A stretch of DNA of 64,000 nt, from the NCBI GenBank assembly GCA_902613595.1, contig CACMHY010000001.1:124001-188000 (forward strand), given 5' to 3'. A program made the translations under genes and the position numbers. Positions 49,164 to 56,760 of this stretch are shown here, in pieces. Source of the stretch: an uncultured Bacteroidota bacterium. Lineage in GTDB: Bacteria; Bacteroidota; Bacteroidia; Flavobacteriales; Flavobacteriaceae. How positions within the stretch are numbered: the first letter of the stretch is position 1; each line of letters starts with the position of its first letter. The notes beneath the pieces are model-generated. The model saw only the letters and a list, made by a program, of their open reading frames with translations. It had not been told where the DNA came from and searched no databases.

Positions 49164-50065
49164 AAACATACACATTAGATAATGGAAATATTAAAGCTGT
49201 ATTCTTATCATTTGGTGCCATTCTTCACGAATTATGGGTTAAAAATAGAAATGGAAATTTCATAAATATAATTCAAGGACTTAAAAATATTAATGATTAC
49301 ATTTCAGATTCGTGGTCAAGGGGTGCAATTATAGGACGATATGCTGGAAGACTTTTAAACCCTATAAAAGTAAAAGGAAAATTGTATGAAATTGAAAATG
49401 AAAAAGGTGTCATGCTGCATAGCGGTTCTGAAGGTTGGGGTAAAAAAAATTGGGATTTAGTAGATTTGTTTGAAAAGAAAAGAGTTGAATTAAAATATGA
49501 GTGTCCTGCAGGAACAACTGGATTTCCAGGAAAAGTTCAAGCTAACGTTTCTTATTCTATAGAAAATAATAAATTAAATATTGACTATTCTGCTATTACT
49601 GAATCCCCAACTCATATAAACTTAACAAACCATGCATATTTTAATCTCAATAATAATGAACTAATCGGTAACAGTTTCTTGAAGATAAATGCAGAAAAAT
49701 ATTTAGAACTAGACAAAAGCTTAGTTCCTACTGGAAAAAAACTATTAGTTAAAAATACAAGTCTCGATTTTAGAAATTCTAAGAAACTCGGTAAAATTCG
49801 ATTGGATGACTATTTTGTGGTTAATCAAACAAATAGTCCGGTGGTAGAATTTTTTGAGCCAAAAAGTGGAATAAATATGAGTGTTTTCACAAATCAACCT
49901 GGCTTAGTCGTTTTTACACCTCCCCATTTTCAAGCGATTTGCTTTGAAACACAAAAGTTTTCCAATACCCCAAATATTCTCTCGTTTCCCTCAACCTTAA
50001 TAAATCCCCGTGAGGTTTATCGTCATAAGACTTCATTTGTTTTTAATATCCAGAAGAATATTTAG
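49160..50065 (+). CDS. galM: Aldose 1-epimerase (mutarotase family)
   Basis: The 301-residue protein interconverts anomers of aldoses. It has 'SRGAIIGRYAGRL', the catalytic His in 'INLTNHAYFNLN' and the catalytic Glu in 'HFQAICFETQKFSNTPN', all as in GalM. Length is a little under the usual 330-350. The start is a TTG (49160) inside the msrA stop (ATTGA); MKTYTLDNGNIKAVFLSFGA is a normal family start and no ATG fits. No sugar operon surrounds it. The 3' end overlaps the convergent PAP2 gene by 23 bp. Confidence 0.88.
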   Translation: MKTYTLDNGNIKAVFLSFGAILHELWVKNRNGNFINIIQGLKNINDYISDSWSRGAIIGRYAGRLLNPIKVKGKLYEIENEKGVMLHSGSEGWGKKNWDLVDLFEKKRVELKYECPAGTTGFPGKVQANVSYSIENNKLNIDYSAITESPTHINLTNHAYFNLNNNELIGNSFLKINAEKYLELDKSLVPTGKKLLVKNTSLDFRNSKKLGKIRLDDYFVVNQTNSPVVEFFEPKSGINMSVFTNQPGLVVFTPPHFQAICFETQKFSNTPNILSFPSTLINPREVYRHKTSFVFNIQKNI

Positions 50066-50609
50066 TTTTCTCCCATATCCTGTAAAATACAATTCCTATT
50101 ACACTTCCCACAATCATCCCGCAGAAAATATCAAGTGGATAATGTACCCCAATGTATATTCTACTGTATGAAATTAGTCCTGCTATAAAAATTAGAATAA
50201 TATTTACCATTTTAAAATGTCTTTTGACGACTCTTCCAAAGAAAAAAGCCAAGGCAAATGAATTAGATGCGTGTCCAGAAAAAAAACTAAATTTACCACC
50301 ACAAGATGATTTAACTAACCTAACCATATCTTTTAATTGAAAATCAAAGCATGGTCTTAGTCGACCTACTTGAACTTTACAAAGGTTAGTCAATTGGTCA
50401 GTAACCAAAATTAGAATCAAACCAAAAATTACTAAGCAGATTATCTGTTTTCTTTTAATTTTTAAACTCAGTAATAATATTATTGACACATAAACCAATA
50501 CATTAGATCCCCGATGAGTAATTAACATCCAGAATTGATCGAATCTATTACTTCCTAAGCCATTGAGAAATAAAAATAATTCTTGATCGAAAGTAATTAT
50601 TGACTCCAT
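50043..50609 (-). CDS. PAP2-family membrane phosphatase
   Basis: The 188-residue protein has five to six membrane segments and the three phosphatase motifs: 'KVQVGRLRP', 'FFSGHASNSFA' and 'SRIYIGVHYPLDIFCG'. Likely substrates are undecaprenyl diphosphate or lipid phosphates. It is 8 bp after the small gene and belongs to the MATE-small protein-PAP2 run. Confidence 0.92.
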   Translation of the reverse strand: MESIITFDQELFLFLNGLGSNRFDQFWMLITHRGSNVLVYVSIILLLSLKIKRKQIICLVIFGLILILVTDQLTNLCKVQVGRLRPCFDFQLKDMVRLVKSSCGGKFSFFSGHASNSFALAFFFGRVVKRHFKMVNIILIFIAGLISYSRIYIGVHYPLDIFCGMIVGSVIGIVFYRIWEKTKYSSGY

Positions 50610-50617
50610 TTTACAAA

Positions 50618-50839
50618 TTATATAAGGCCAATCTCCTTATCATAAAAACTTAAAGCGACATTAATTAGCAATTCTGACTCAAAATTTAAAATTTCCTCAT
50701 CTTTTTTATCAAAATCTTCTAACCAATGAACTTCGTCATTTGTAATATTCATTATAAATCTTGGATATTCAGTATGTATAACGAAAATAACATTTTGTAA
50801 TGAGGAGTTGTCTGCTAGGAGGAATTTAGGTAGTTCCAT
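50618..50839 (-). CDS. Small conserved hypothetical protein between MATE and PAP2 genes
   Basis: The 73-residue acidic, soluble protein (MELPKFLLADNSSLQNVIFVIHTEYPRF, 'VHWLEDFDKKDEEIL') has no motif I can name. Its ATG directly abuts the MATE stop (TGAATG), and PAP2 follows after 8 bp, so it is very likely expressed. I recall similar small proteins beside MATE genes in flavobacteria, but no function. Confidence 0.7.
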   Translation of the reverse strand: MELPKFLLADNSSLQNVIFVIHTEYPRFIMNITNDEVHWLEDFDKKDEEILNFESELLINVALSFYDKEIGLI

Positions 50840-52210
50840 TCAAGATATAAGTAAAAGTTGTTTTGTCAAATATCGAAATCTCAAAAAAAGTAGTAATGCA
50901 GAAGATGAAAGTCCAGAAAGTAAACCAATCCATATTCCTACTGCACCTAATTGAGTATGAATTCCTAAAAAATATGAGATTGGTATCCCAAAAATACCAT
51001 AAGAAAAAAATGTTATTAGTGCAGGAATATTTACATCTTGAAGACCACGTAAAGCTCCTAAAACAACTGCTTGTATACCATCTGAAATTTGAAAAAATGC
51101 TGAAACAATTAATAGGGTAGATGCAATTTTAACAACTTGATCAACATCGGAAAATTGTAAAGGATTACTTCGATTTAAATATAGCCATGGTAAATTATCA
51201 CTTCCTAAAAGGAATAACATACAAAAAACTACGTCTAAAATAAATACTAGGAGAAATATAGAATATGCGATCCGTTTTAATGATATGTAGTCTTTTTTCC
51301 CTTTTTGATTTCCAACTCTTATCATAGCAGTAACTCCAAGCCCCATGGCGAACATAAAAGTCATTGATGAAAGGTTTAAGGCGATTTGGTTAGCTGCTTG
51401 TGGGTTTTTCCCTAGAAATCCCGAAAGCCAGATAGCGACCGTAAAAAAAAGTACTTCAAAAAACATTTGAATTGCAGATGGAAATCCTATACTAAAAATT
51501 TTTCTAAATAATTTAAAATTTAGTGAGATATATCTCAAGTTAGTTAGATAAACAGTAAAACTCCTATTAAATTTGACATAAAAAATAATAAAGAATAACA
51601 TAAAAAACCGAGAAAATAGTGTACCCAAAGCTGCTCCCTCTACACCCATTTTTGGAAAAATCCAGAATCCAAAAATTAAAAAATAGTTTATTATAACGTT
51701 GGTAATATTTCCTAAAAGTGTAGCATACATGGCGGGCCTTGTAAAAGATAAACCCTCTGTAAATTGTTTTAGCCCTTGGAAGCTAATCAAGGGAATCAAT
51801 GAAAATCCAATCCATTTTAGATATGGAAAGGCCAAAAAAGTTACTTCTTTTGGTTGTCCCATTCTAAATAAAAGTGGTTTGCAGAAAATGACAACACAAC
51901 TTAATAATATTCCTAAGGATACGCATAGTATCAAACCATGAATAAAAATATTTTTTCCTAAAGTCACATTTTTCATGCCATCTGTTTCAGCAATTAAAGG
52001 TGTAATAGCTGTCGAAAAACCAATACCAAGTGACATAGCAATGAAAAAGAAACTATTTCCCAGTGAAACTGCAGCCAATTCAGCTGTCCCTAACTGTCCA
52101 ACCATTATATTATCCACAAATTGTACGAGTGTGTGCCCTAAAAGACCAATTATAACTGGATATGAAAGGTTTATATTATAGTAAAATTCTTTTGTGTATT
52201 TTTTAATCAT
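50840..52210 (-). CDS. MATE family multidrug/metabolite efflux transporter
   Basis: The 456-residue protein has twelve predicted membrane segments and MATE features: 'LSYPVIIGLLGHTLVQFVDNIMVGQLGTAELAAVSLGNS' at the start, 'GVEGAALGTLFSRF' in the middle and 'QISDGIQAVVLGALRGLQDVNIPALI' in the second half. It exports cationic compounds by sodium or proton exchange; the substrate is unknown. Confidence 0.94.
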   Translation of the reverse strand: MIKKYTKEFYYNINLSYPVIIGLLGHTLVQFVDNIMVGQLGTAELAAVSLGNSFFFIAMSLGIGFSTAITPLIAETDGMKNVTLGKNIFIHGLILCVSLGILLSCVVIFCKPLLFRMGQPKEVTFLAFPYLKWIGFSLIPLISFQGLKQFTEGLSFTRPAMYATLLGNITNVIINYFLIFGFWIFPKMGVEGAALGTLFSRFFMLFFIIFYVKFNRSFTVYLTNLRYISLNFKLFRKIFSIGFPSAIQMFFEVLFFTVAIWLSGFLGKNPQAANQIALNLSSMTFMFAMGLGVTAMIRVGNQKGKKDYISLKRIAYSIFLLVFILDVVFCMLFLLGSDNLPWLYLNRSNPLQFSDVDQVVKIASTLLIVSAFFQISDGIQAVVLGALRGLQDVNIPALITFFSYGIFGIPISYFLGIHTQLGAVGIWIGLLSGLSSSALLLFLRFRYLTKQLLLIS

Positions 52211-52228
52211 TAAAATTGAAATAGTCTC

Positions 52229-53608
52229 TTATAAGCCATTTTGATCTACTAAATATATTAGGCTTGCGATGGATGCAGCACCAAGCTCAAGTTCTCTTTT
52301 ATTTACCGCTTGAAATACATCAGTCGCAGCATTATGATAATCAAAGTATCTTTGAGAGTCAGTCCTCAAATAAGAAAGAACAGTCTTGTTTCCCCTTAGA
52401 GGACTAATAATAGATTTTTTGTTCACTTGTGAAAATGCGTCTGATTGATATGGTTTAAAATAATTTTGCCAGCTATTAATTTTTTTAAGTTGATCATTAT
52501 TTGCTTCAAAAGAAAACCCGCGTGGGGAAAAACCTCCAACATCTGATTCAAGTGCAAACAGATGTTTTTCATTATTTTGTTTTGCTATTTCAGCATATTT
52601 TTCAGCTCCTTTACTTCCATTGTTTTGACCCACGAACATTACTATTCGAATGGTTCTTTTTGGATTATAATTAAGTTGCCTAAAAATATTTAAAACTTCC
52701 ATTGACTGCACTATCCCAGCACCATCGTTGTGCGCTCCGTCTCCTAAATCCCATGAATCTAAATGCCCTCCTAAGATAATTATATCTTCTGGAAATTTAC
52801 TGCCTTTTATTTCGCCAATAACGTTATAGGATGGTACTTCAGGATAATTTTGACAATCTTGTTTCAAATAAAAATATAAGTCATCGTTTAAAGATAACAT
52901 AGAACTTAATAATTGAGCACCATTAGTACTGATTGCTGCAGCAGGAATCCTCATTTTATTTGGTAAATCACCATAACTCATATTTCCTGTATGAGGATAG
53001 TCATCTAATCTTAAATTCATTGAACGTACAATAACTCCTACAGCTCCAAGTTTTGCTGCCCGACTAGCCCCATGAAGCATTATATCAACTATTTTTTCAT
53101 AGGCTGAAAAGGTATCAATAAAATTTTTACGCATCGCATTATTGAAGAATACAAACTTTCCTTGAATTTTTTCTTTTCCAAGAGATTCTAGCTCATCAAA
53201 ACTTTTAACTTCGATAACTTGTGCTCTTAGTCCATAAGAAGGAGTTGCTATTGAACCACCAAGGGCACAAATTGGAACATTAATGCTCATTCCCGGCGCT
53301 GTAATAATACTAGCATACTCAAAACTTCCCCTAATCCATTTTGGGATCATAACCTTCTGCAAGTAAACTCTATCTAAACCAAGTTTGTTTAGCTCATTTT
53401 TCCCCCATTGGACAGCACGTTCTGCATTATGTGTTCCTGGTAGTCTACCACCGATTTGATTACACAAAAAATCTAACCAATCGTATGATTTACCATTATT
53501 AAGAGCATAATCGTAGATCTTACTTATTTGTTCTTCATAAATTTGGTCCTGTGATATAGATGTATTGAGGAATAAGACAAAAAATAAAATTAGAATTTTA
53601 TATATCAT
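52229..53608 (-). CDS. Secreted M28-family peptidase homolog with altered active site
   Basis: The protein (about 459 residues) has a signal peptide (MIYKILILFFVLFLNTSISQ), a PA-like insertion (about 120-235) and an M28 zinc-peptidase domain. Zinc ligands are visible in GGHLDSWD (His, near 282), HNDGAG (Asp, near 295), ESDVGG (Asp, near 356) and 'FDYHNAATD' (His, near 425). The usual NEE, which supplies the catalytic base and a ligand, reads GQN ('MFVGQNNGSKG', near 328). This suggests reduced or no peptidase activity. The track start lies inside the upstream gene; I use the ATG one base after its stop. Confidence 0.87.
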   Translation of the reverse strand: MIYKILILFFVLFLNTSISQDQIYEEQISKIYDYALNNGKSYDWLDFLCNQIGGRLPGTHNAERAVQWGKNELNKLGLDRVYLQKVMIPKWIRGSFEYASIITAPGMSINVPICALGGSIATPSYGLRAQVIEVKSFDELESLGKEKIQGKFVFFNNAMRKNFIDTFSAYEKIVDIMLHGASRAAKLGAVGVIVRSMNLRLDDYPHTGNMSYGDLPNKMRIPAAAISTNGAQLLSSMLSLNDDLYFYLKQDCQNYPEVPSYNVIGEIKGSKFPEDIIILGGHLDSWDLGDGAHNDGAGIVQSMEVLNIFRQLNYNPKRTIRIVMFVGQNNGSKGAEKYAEIAKQNNEKHLFALESDVGGFSPRGFSFEANNDQLKKINSWQNYFKPYQSDAFSQVNKKSIISPLRGNKTVLSYLRTDSQRYFDYHNAATDVFQAVNKRELELGAASIASLIYLVDQNGL

Positions 53609-53609
53609 T

Positions 53610-54773
53610 TTATTTTGATGCAAACTGTTCAATATTTCTAACTGTAATGGGATTTTCTCCCAAAATCATTAATCTTTCTACAACGTTTCTGAGTTCCCTG
53701 ACATTTCCAGTCCAAGGATACTTCTTTAGCTTTGAAATTGCATTCTTGGAAAATTCTTTTTTCTCTAAACCTTGTTCTTTACAGATCGACTCCACAAAGT
53801 ATTGAGTTAAAATAGGAATATCATCTAATCTTTTTACAAGAGAGGGGACTTTAATCATTATTACAGCCAGTCGGTGATAAAGGTCTTCTCTAAAGTTCCC
53901 ATTTCTTATCTCTTCTTTTAAGTCTTTGTTTGTCGCTGCTATAACACGCACATCAACAGAAATATCTTTATCATTACCCACTCTTTGTATTTTTTTTTCT
54001 TGAAGTGCTCGAAGAACTTTAGCTTGAGCTGCTAGGCTCATATCTGCAATTTCATCCAAAAAAATTGTTCCATTATTGGCTGCCTCAAACTTACCTGAGC
54101 GATCTTTAAAAGCCGATGTAAAAGCTCCTTTTACATGACCGAAAAGTTCACTCTCAATTAATTCAGATGGTATTGCAGCACAATTTACTTCAATAAAATT
54201 TTCAGATTTTCTATTACTTTGTTGATGTATTTGATGAGCAACTAACTCCTTGCCAGTCCCATTTTCGCCTATTATTAGTATGCGAGCTTCTGAAGTTGCA
54301 ACTTTCGCAATCATATCTGTAACTTGTCTGATTGCTATACTTTCGCCAATTATTTGATACTTTTTAGCTACTTTGCGTTTTAACTTTTTATTTTCGATTC
54401 GCAGCGATTTATTCTCCAAAGCATGTCTTACAGCTGTTAGTAGTCTATTTAGATCTGGAGGTTTAGAAATAAAATCATATGCACCTAATTTCATCGCCTC
54501 AACAGCAGTGTCAATATTACCATGGCCTGTCAACATGATAAACGGGGAAGAAAATTTAATTTTTTTTGTTTCCTGCAACACTTCAATACCATCCATTTTT
54601 GGCATCTTTATATCACAAAGAACTAAATCAAATTTTTCTTTTTTAATGAGAGACAAACCTTCTTTACCATTGGTTGCTTGCTTAATATCAAAATTTTTAT
54701 CTTCATCAGATAATACACGGATCAAAACTCTTCTAATTTGTTCTTCATCCTCTATTATTAAAATTTTTTTCAT
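53610..54773 (-). CDS. Sigma-54-type response regulator lacking a DNA-binding domain
   Basis: The 387-residue protein has a receiver domain (1-120, phosphoacceptor Asp54 in 'VLCDIKMPKMDG'), then a sigma-54 activator AAA+ domain (about 140-375) with Walker A GENGTGKE (169-176), a sigma-54-contact loop GAFTSA (216-221; canonical GAFTGA), Walker B GTIFLDEI (235-242) and 'YPWTGNVRELRNVVERLMIL'. It ends about a dozen residues later, without the Fis-type helix-turn-helix of NtrC. No sensor kinase is adjacent. It lies next after dnaJ on the same strand, beyond a terminator. DNA-independent activation of sigma-54 is known for a few such proteins. Confidence 0.92.
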   Translation of the reverse strand: MKKILIIEDEEQIRRVLIRVLSDEDKNFDIKQATNGKEGLSLIKKEKFDLVLCDIKMPKMDGIEVLQETKKIKFSSPFIMLTGHGNIDTAVEAMKLGAYDFISKPPDLNRLLTAVRHALENKSLRIENKKLKRKVAKKYQIIGESIAIRQVTDMIAKVATSEARILIIGENGTGKELVAHQIHQQSNRKSENFIEVNCAAIPSELIESELFGHVKGAFTSAFKDRSGKFEAANNGTIFLDEIADMSLAAQAKVLRALQEKKIQRVGNDKDISVDVRVIAATNKDLKEEIRNGNFREDLYHRLAVIMIKVPSLVKRLDDIPILTQYFVESICKEQGLEKKEFSKNAISKLKKYPWTGNVRELRNVVERLMILGENPITVRNIEQFASK

Positions 54774-54947
54774 TAAATAGTTTTTTTGAAAAAGTAATTT
54801 CGTTTCATAAAAAAAGAAATTTTAATCCCACACGTTAAGTTTTAAATACTAAGTGTCTTTTTAATTATTTCGTTTAACCTCATTACTAAAAAATAAGAAT
54901 TAAATTAAAAAACTTCAACATGGTTAAAGTTAGTATAAAAAACAAAA

Positions 54948-54969
54948 CCCATCCTCTAACGAGGATGGG
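54948..54969 (-). terminator. Rho-independent terminator after grpE-dnaJ
   Basis: CCCATCCTC-TAAC-GAGGATGGG is a perfect 9-bp stem with a 4-base loop. On the minus strand it is followed by TTTTGTTTTTT, so it ends the dnaJ transcript. Confidence 0.8.
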
Positions 54970-54994
54970 AAAAAATTGCTATGAAAAAGAAAAT

Positions 54995-55017
54995 GAATAC
55001 TAAAAGAATTAGTATTC
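54995..55017. repeat. Perfect hairpin GAATACTAA-N5-TTAGTATTC downstream of dnaJ
   Basis: A 9-bp perfect stem with a 5-base loop lies between the dnaJ stop and its terminator. On the plus strand it is followed by a long T run (55030-55040), so it could end plus-strand transcription; on the minus strand it could stabilise the dnaJ mRNA 3' end. Confidence 0.55.
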
Positions 55018-55053
55018 GATCAAATATATTATTTTTTTTTTAATCCTAGCTTT

Positions 55054-56163
55054 TTAAGCAAACATATCTTTTACTTTCTCAAAGAATGATTTATCGGATT
55101 TCTCTGGATGGGGAGTAAAATTGGTATCTCCCTGCATTTTCTCAAAAAATTGCCTTTGTTCTTTGTTTAATGTTTTGGGTGTCCAAACATTTACATGAAC
55201 CAATAAATCTCCATTCCCATAGCTATTGAGACTTGGGAGACCTTTACCTCTGAGCCTAAGGGTCTTTCCAGATTGAATACCTGAATCTAACTTAATTCTA
55301 GCTTTTCCATCAATTAGATGTAACTCCTTGGAAATTCCAAGTACAGCTTCTGAAATACTTATATACATGTCAAAATGTAAATGTTGGCCTTCTCTAACAA
55401 ACTTATCATGTCTAAGTTCTTCTATTAAAACCAATAAATCACCTGAAACACCATTAGAGGGGGCATCATTTCCTTTGCCATTGAGTTTAAGTTGCATTCC
55501 CTCTTCAACGCCTGCAGGTATTTTAATTGAGACCATTTCTTCTTTTTTAATCATTCCATTACTATCCGAACCAGTGGGACGGTTTAGTAAAACTTTACCG
55601 CTACCTCCACAATTTGGACATGTAGATGAGGTCTGCATGCGTCCGAGTATGGTATTGGCAATTTTAACAATCTGACCAGTGCCATTACAATTTGAGCAAG
55701 TACCATATTTCACACCTGGAGCCTGTACTTTTCGAAGTACTTTAATTTTCTTTTCAATCCCACTAGCGATTTCTTCTAAAGTTAATTTAACTCTAATTCG
55801 CATATCAGAGCCCTTTGATCTTCCCTGAGCACCACTGCCAAAGCCCCCCCCAAAACTCCCTCCAAATGCACTTCCGAATATATCTCCAAACTGGCTAAAT
55901 ATATCCTCCATATTCATTCCTTGACCAAAACCTTGTCCACCTTCAAAAGCTGCATGACCATATTGATCGTATTTACTACGCTTTTGTTGATCACCTAAAA
56001 CCTCATAAGCTTCAGCTGCTTTTTTGAAGTTTGATTCAGCTTGTTTATCTCCTGGGTTTTTATCTGGGTGAAATTCAATCGCCTTTTTTCTGTAGGCCTT
56101 CTTAATTTCTGATTCTGATGCATTTTTAGGAATGCCTAATATGTCGTAATAGTCTTCTTTCAT
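55054..56163 (-). CDS. dnaJ: Chaperone protein DnaJ (Hsp40), two-motif zinc region
   Basis: DnaJ stimulates DnaK ATPase and delivers substrates. The 369-residue protein has a J domain (1-70, HPD near 34), a Gly/Phe region (about 72-115), a cysteine region and a C-terminal substrate domain. The cysteine region has only two CxxCxGxG motifs (CSNCNGTG and CPNCGGSG) instead of four, so it can form one zinc site. From memory, this reduction is common in Flavobacteriia. It follows grpE by 2 bp. Confidence 0.96.
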   Translation of the reverse strand: MKEDYYDILGIPKNASESEIKKAYRKKAIEFHPDKNPGDKQAESNFKKAAEAYEVLGDQQKRSKYDQYGHAAFEGGQGFGQGMNMEDIFSQFGDIFGSAFGGSFGGGFGSGAQGRSKGSDMRIRVKLTLEEIASGIEKKIKVLRKVQAPGVKYGTCSNCNGTGQIVKIANTILGRMQTSSTCPNCGGSGKVLLNRPTGSDSNGMIKKEEMVSIKIPAGVEEGMQLKLNGKGNDAPSNGVSGDLLVLIEELRHDKFVREGQHLHFDMYISISEAVLGISKELHLIDGKARIKLDSGIQSGKTLRLRGKGLPSLNSYGNGDLLVHVNVWTPKTLNKEQRQFFEKMQGDTNFTPHPEKSDKSFFEKVKDMFA

Positions 56164-56165
56164 TT

Positions 56166-56696
56166 TTATTGTCCAACAACAACTTTTGGATATCGAATTG
56201 TTTTTTCTCCAAGCTTATAACCAAGTTCAATAACATCAATTATTTTACCCTTTTGGTTTTCATTTGTGGCTTTTATTTGACTGATTGCTTCATGAAGATC
56301 GGGATTAAAAACATCACCTACTTCAACTTTTACCTCCTCTAATCCATTTGATCTTAGAGAGTCATTGAATTTATTATAGATAAGTTCTACACCTTTTTTA
56401 TCGAAACCATTTATATCCTTATCAATTTGTAACACTGCCCTTTTGAAATCATCTAAAACAGGTATAAGAGATGTTAAAACCTCCTGATTAGCTGTTTTAA
56501 ATAAATCGAGTCTTTCTTTTGCAGTCCTTTTTTTAAAGTTTTCAAACTCAGCAAATAGTCTTAAATATTTTTCTTTTTCAAGAGCAAGGTCTTGCTTTAG
56601 ATCCTTTAGCTGAGAGTCGGACTTGGAAACTCTTGCTTTTTTTGTGTTCTGTTTTCTAGATTTAGCTGTTTTACTAATCCCTACTTTTTTTGTCAT
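56166..56696 (-). CDS. grpE: Nucleotide exchange factor GrpE
   Basis: GrpE releases ADP from DnaK. The 176-residue protein has a basic N-terminus, a long coiled coil ('DLALEKEKYLRLFAEFENFKKRTAKER') and the C-terminal beta domain 'NPDLHEAISQIKATNENQKGKIIDVIELGYKLGEKTIRYPKVVVG'. It forms an operon with dnaJ. Its upstream region has a sigma-54-like element and a TGACA-N3-TGGCA dyad similar to those before dnaK. Confidence 0.96.
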   Translation of the reverse strand: MTKKVGISKTAKSRKQNTKKARVSKSDSQLKDLKQDLALEKEKYLRLFAEFENFKKRTAKERLDLFKTANQEVLTSLIPVLDDFKRAVLQIDKDINGFDKKGVELIYNKFNDSLRSNGLEEVKVEVGDVFNPDLHEAISQIKATNENQKGKIIDVIELGYKLGEKTIRYPKVVVGQ

Positions 56697-56720
56697 AAGA
56701 CAAGATTTATTATTCCGTAT

Positions 56721-56736
56721 TACAAAATTTCTGCCA
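56721..56736 (-). promoter_or_regulatory. Sigma-54-like -24/-12 element upstream of grpE
   Basis: The minus strand reads TGGCAGAAATTTTGTA, with the same TGGCA-N6-TTG spacing as the dnaK element. The -12 dinucleotide is GT rather than GC. A start would fall near 56712, about 15 bases before the ATG. No TAnnTTTG is present. Confidence 0.42.
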
Positions 56737-56747
56737 CATTAAAAAAA

Positions 56748-56760
56748 TGCCAAAATGTCA
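56748..56760 (-). promoter_or_regulatory. TGACA-N3-TGGCA dyad upstream of grpE
   Basis: TGACATTTTGGCA (minus strand) has the same half-sites and 3-base spacer as the dyad before dnaK, in the opposite orientation, and ends 11 bp before the -24-like element. It overlaps the stop codon of the upstream TIGR01777 gene. Confidence 0.45.

Larger units (their letters stand above)
54774..55053. other. Intergenic region between dnaJ and the sigma-54-type regulator
   Basis: This 280-bp region has two perfect hairpins (54948-54969 and 54995-55017) and very AT-rich DNA leading to the regulator start. No TAnnTTTG box was seen on the minus strand before the regulator. A 20-codon frame (54981-55043, plus) exists but I do not call it a gene. 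Confidence 0.5.

Noticed and set aside
54373-54780. 135-residue ORF on the plus strand over the receiver domain of the sigma-54-type regulator
   Set aside because: Antisense shadow of a clear response regulator; no recognisable domain.
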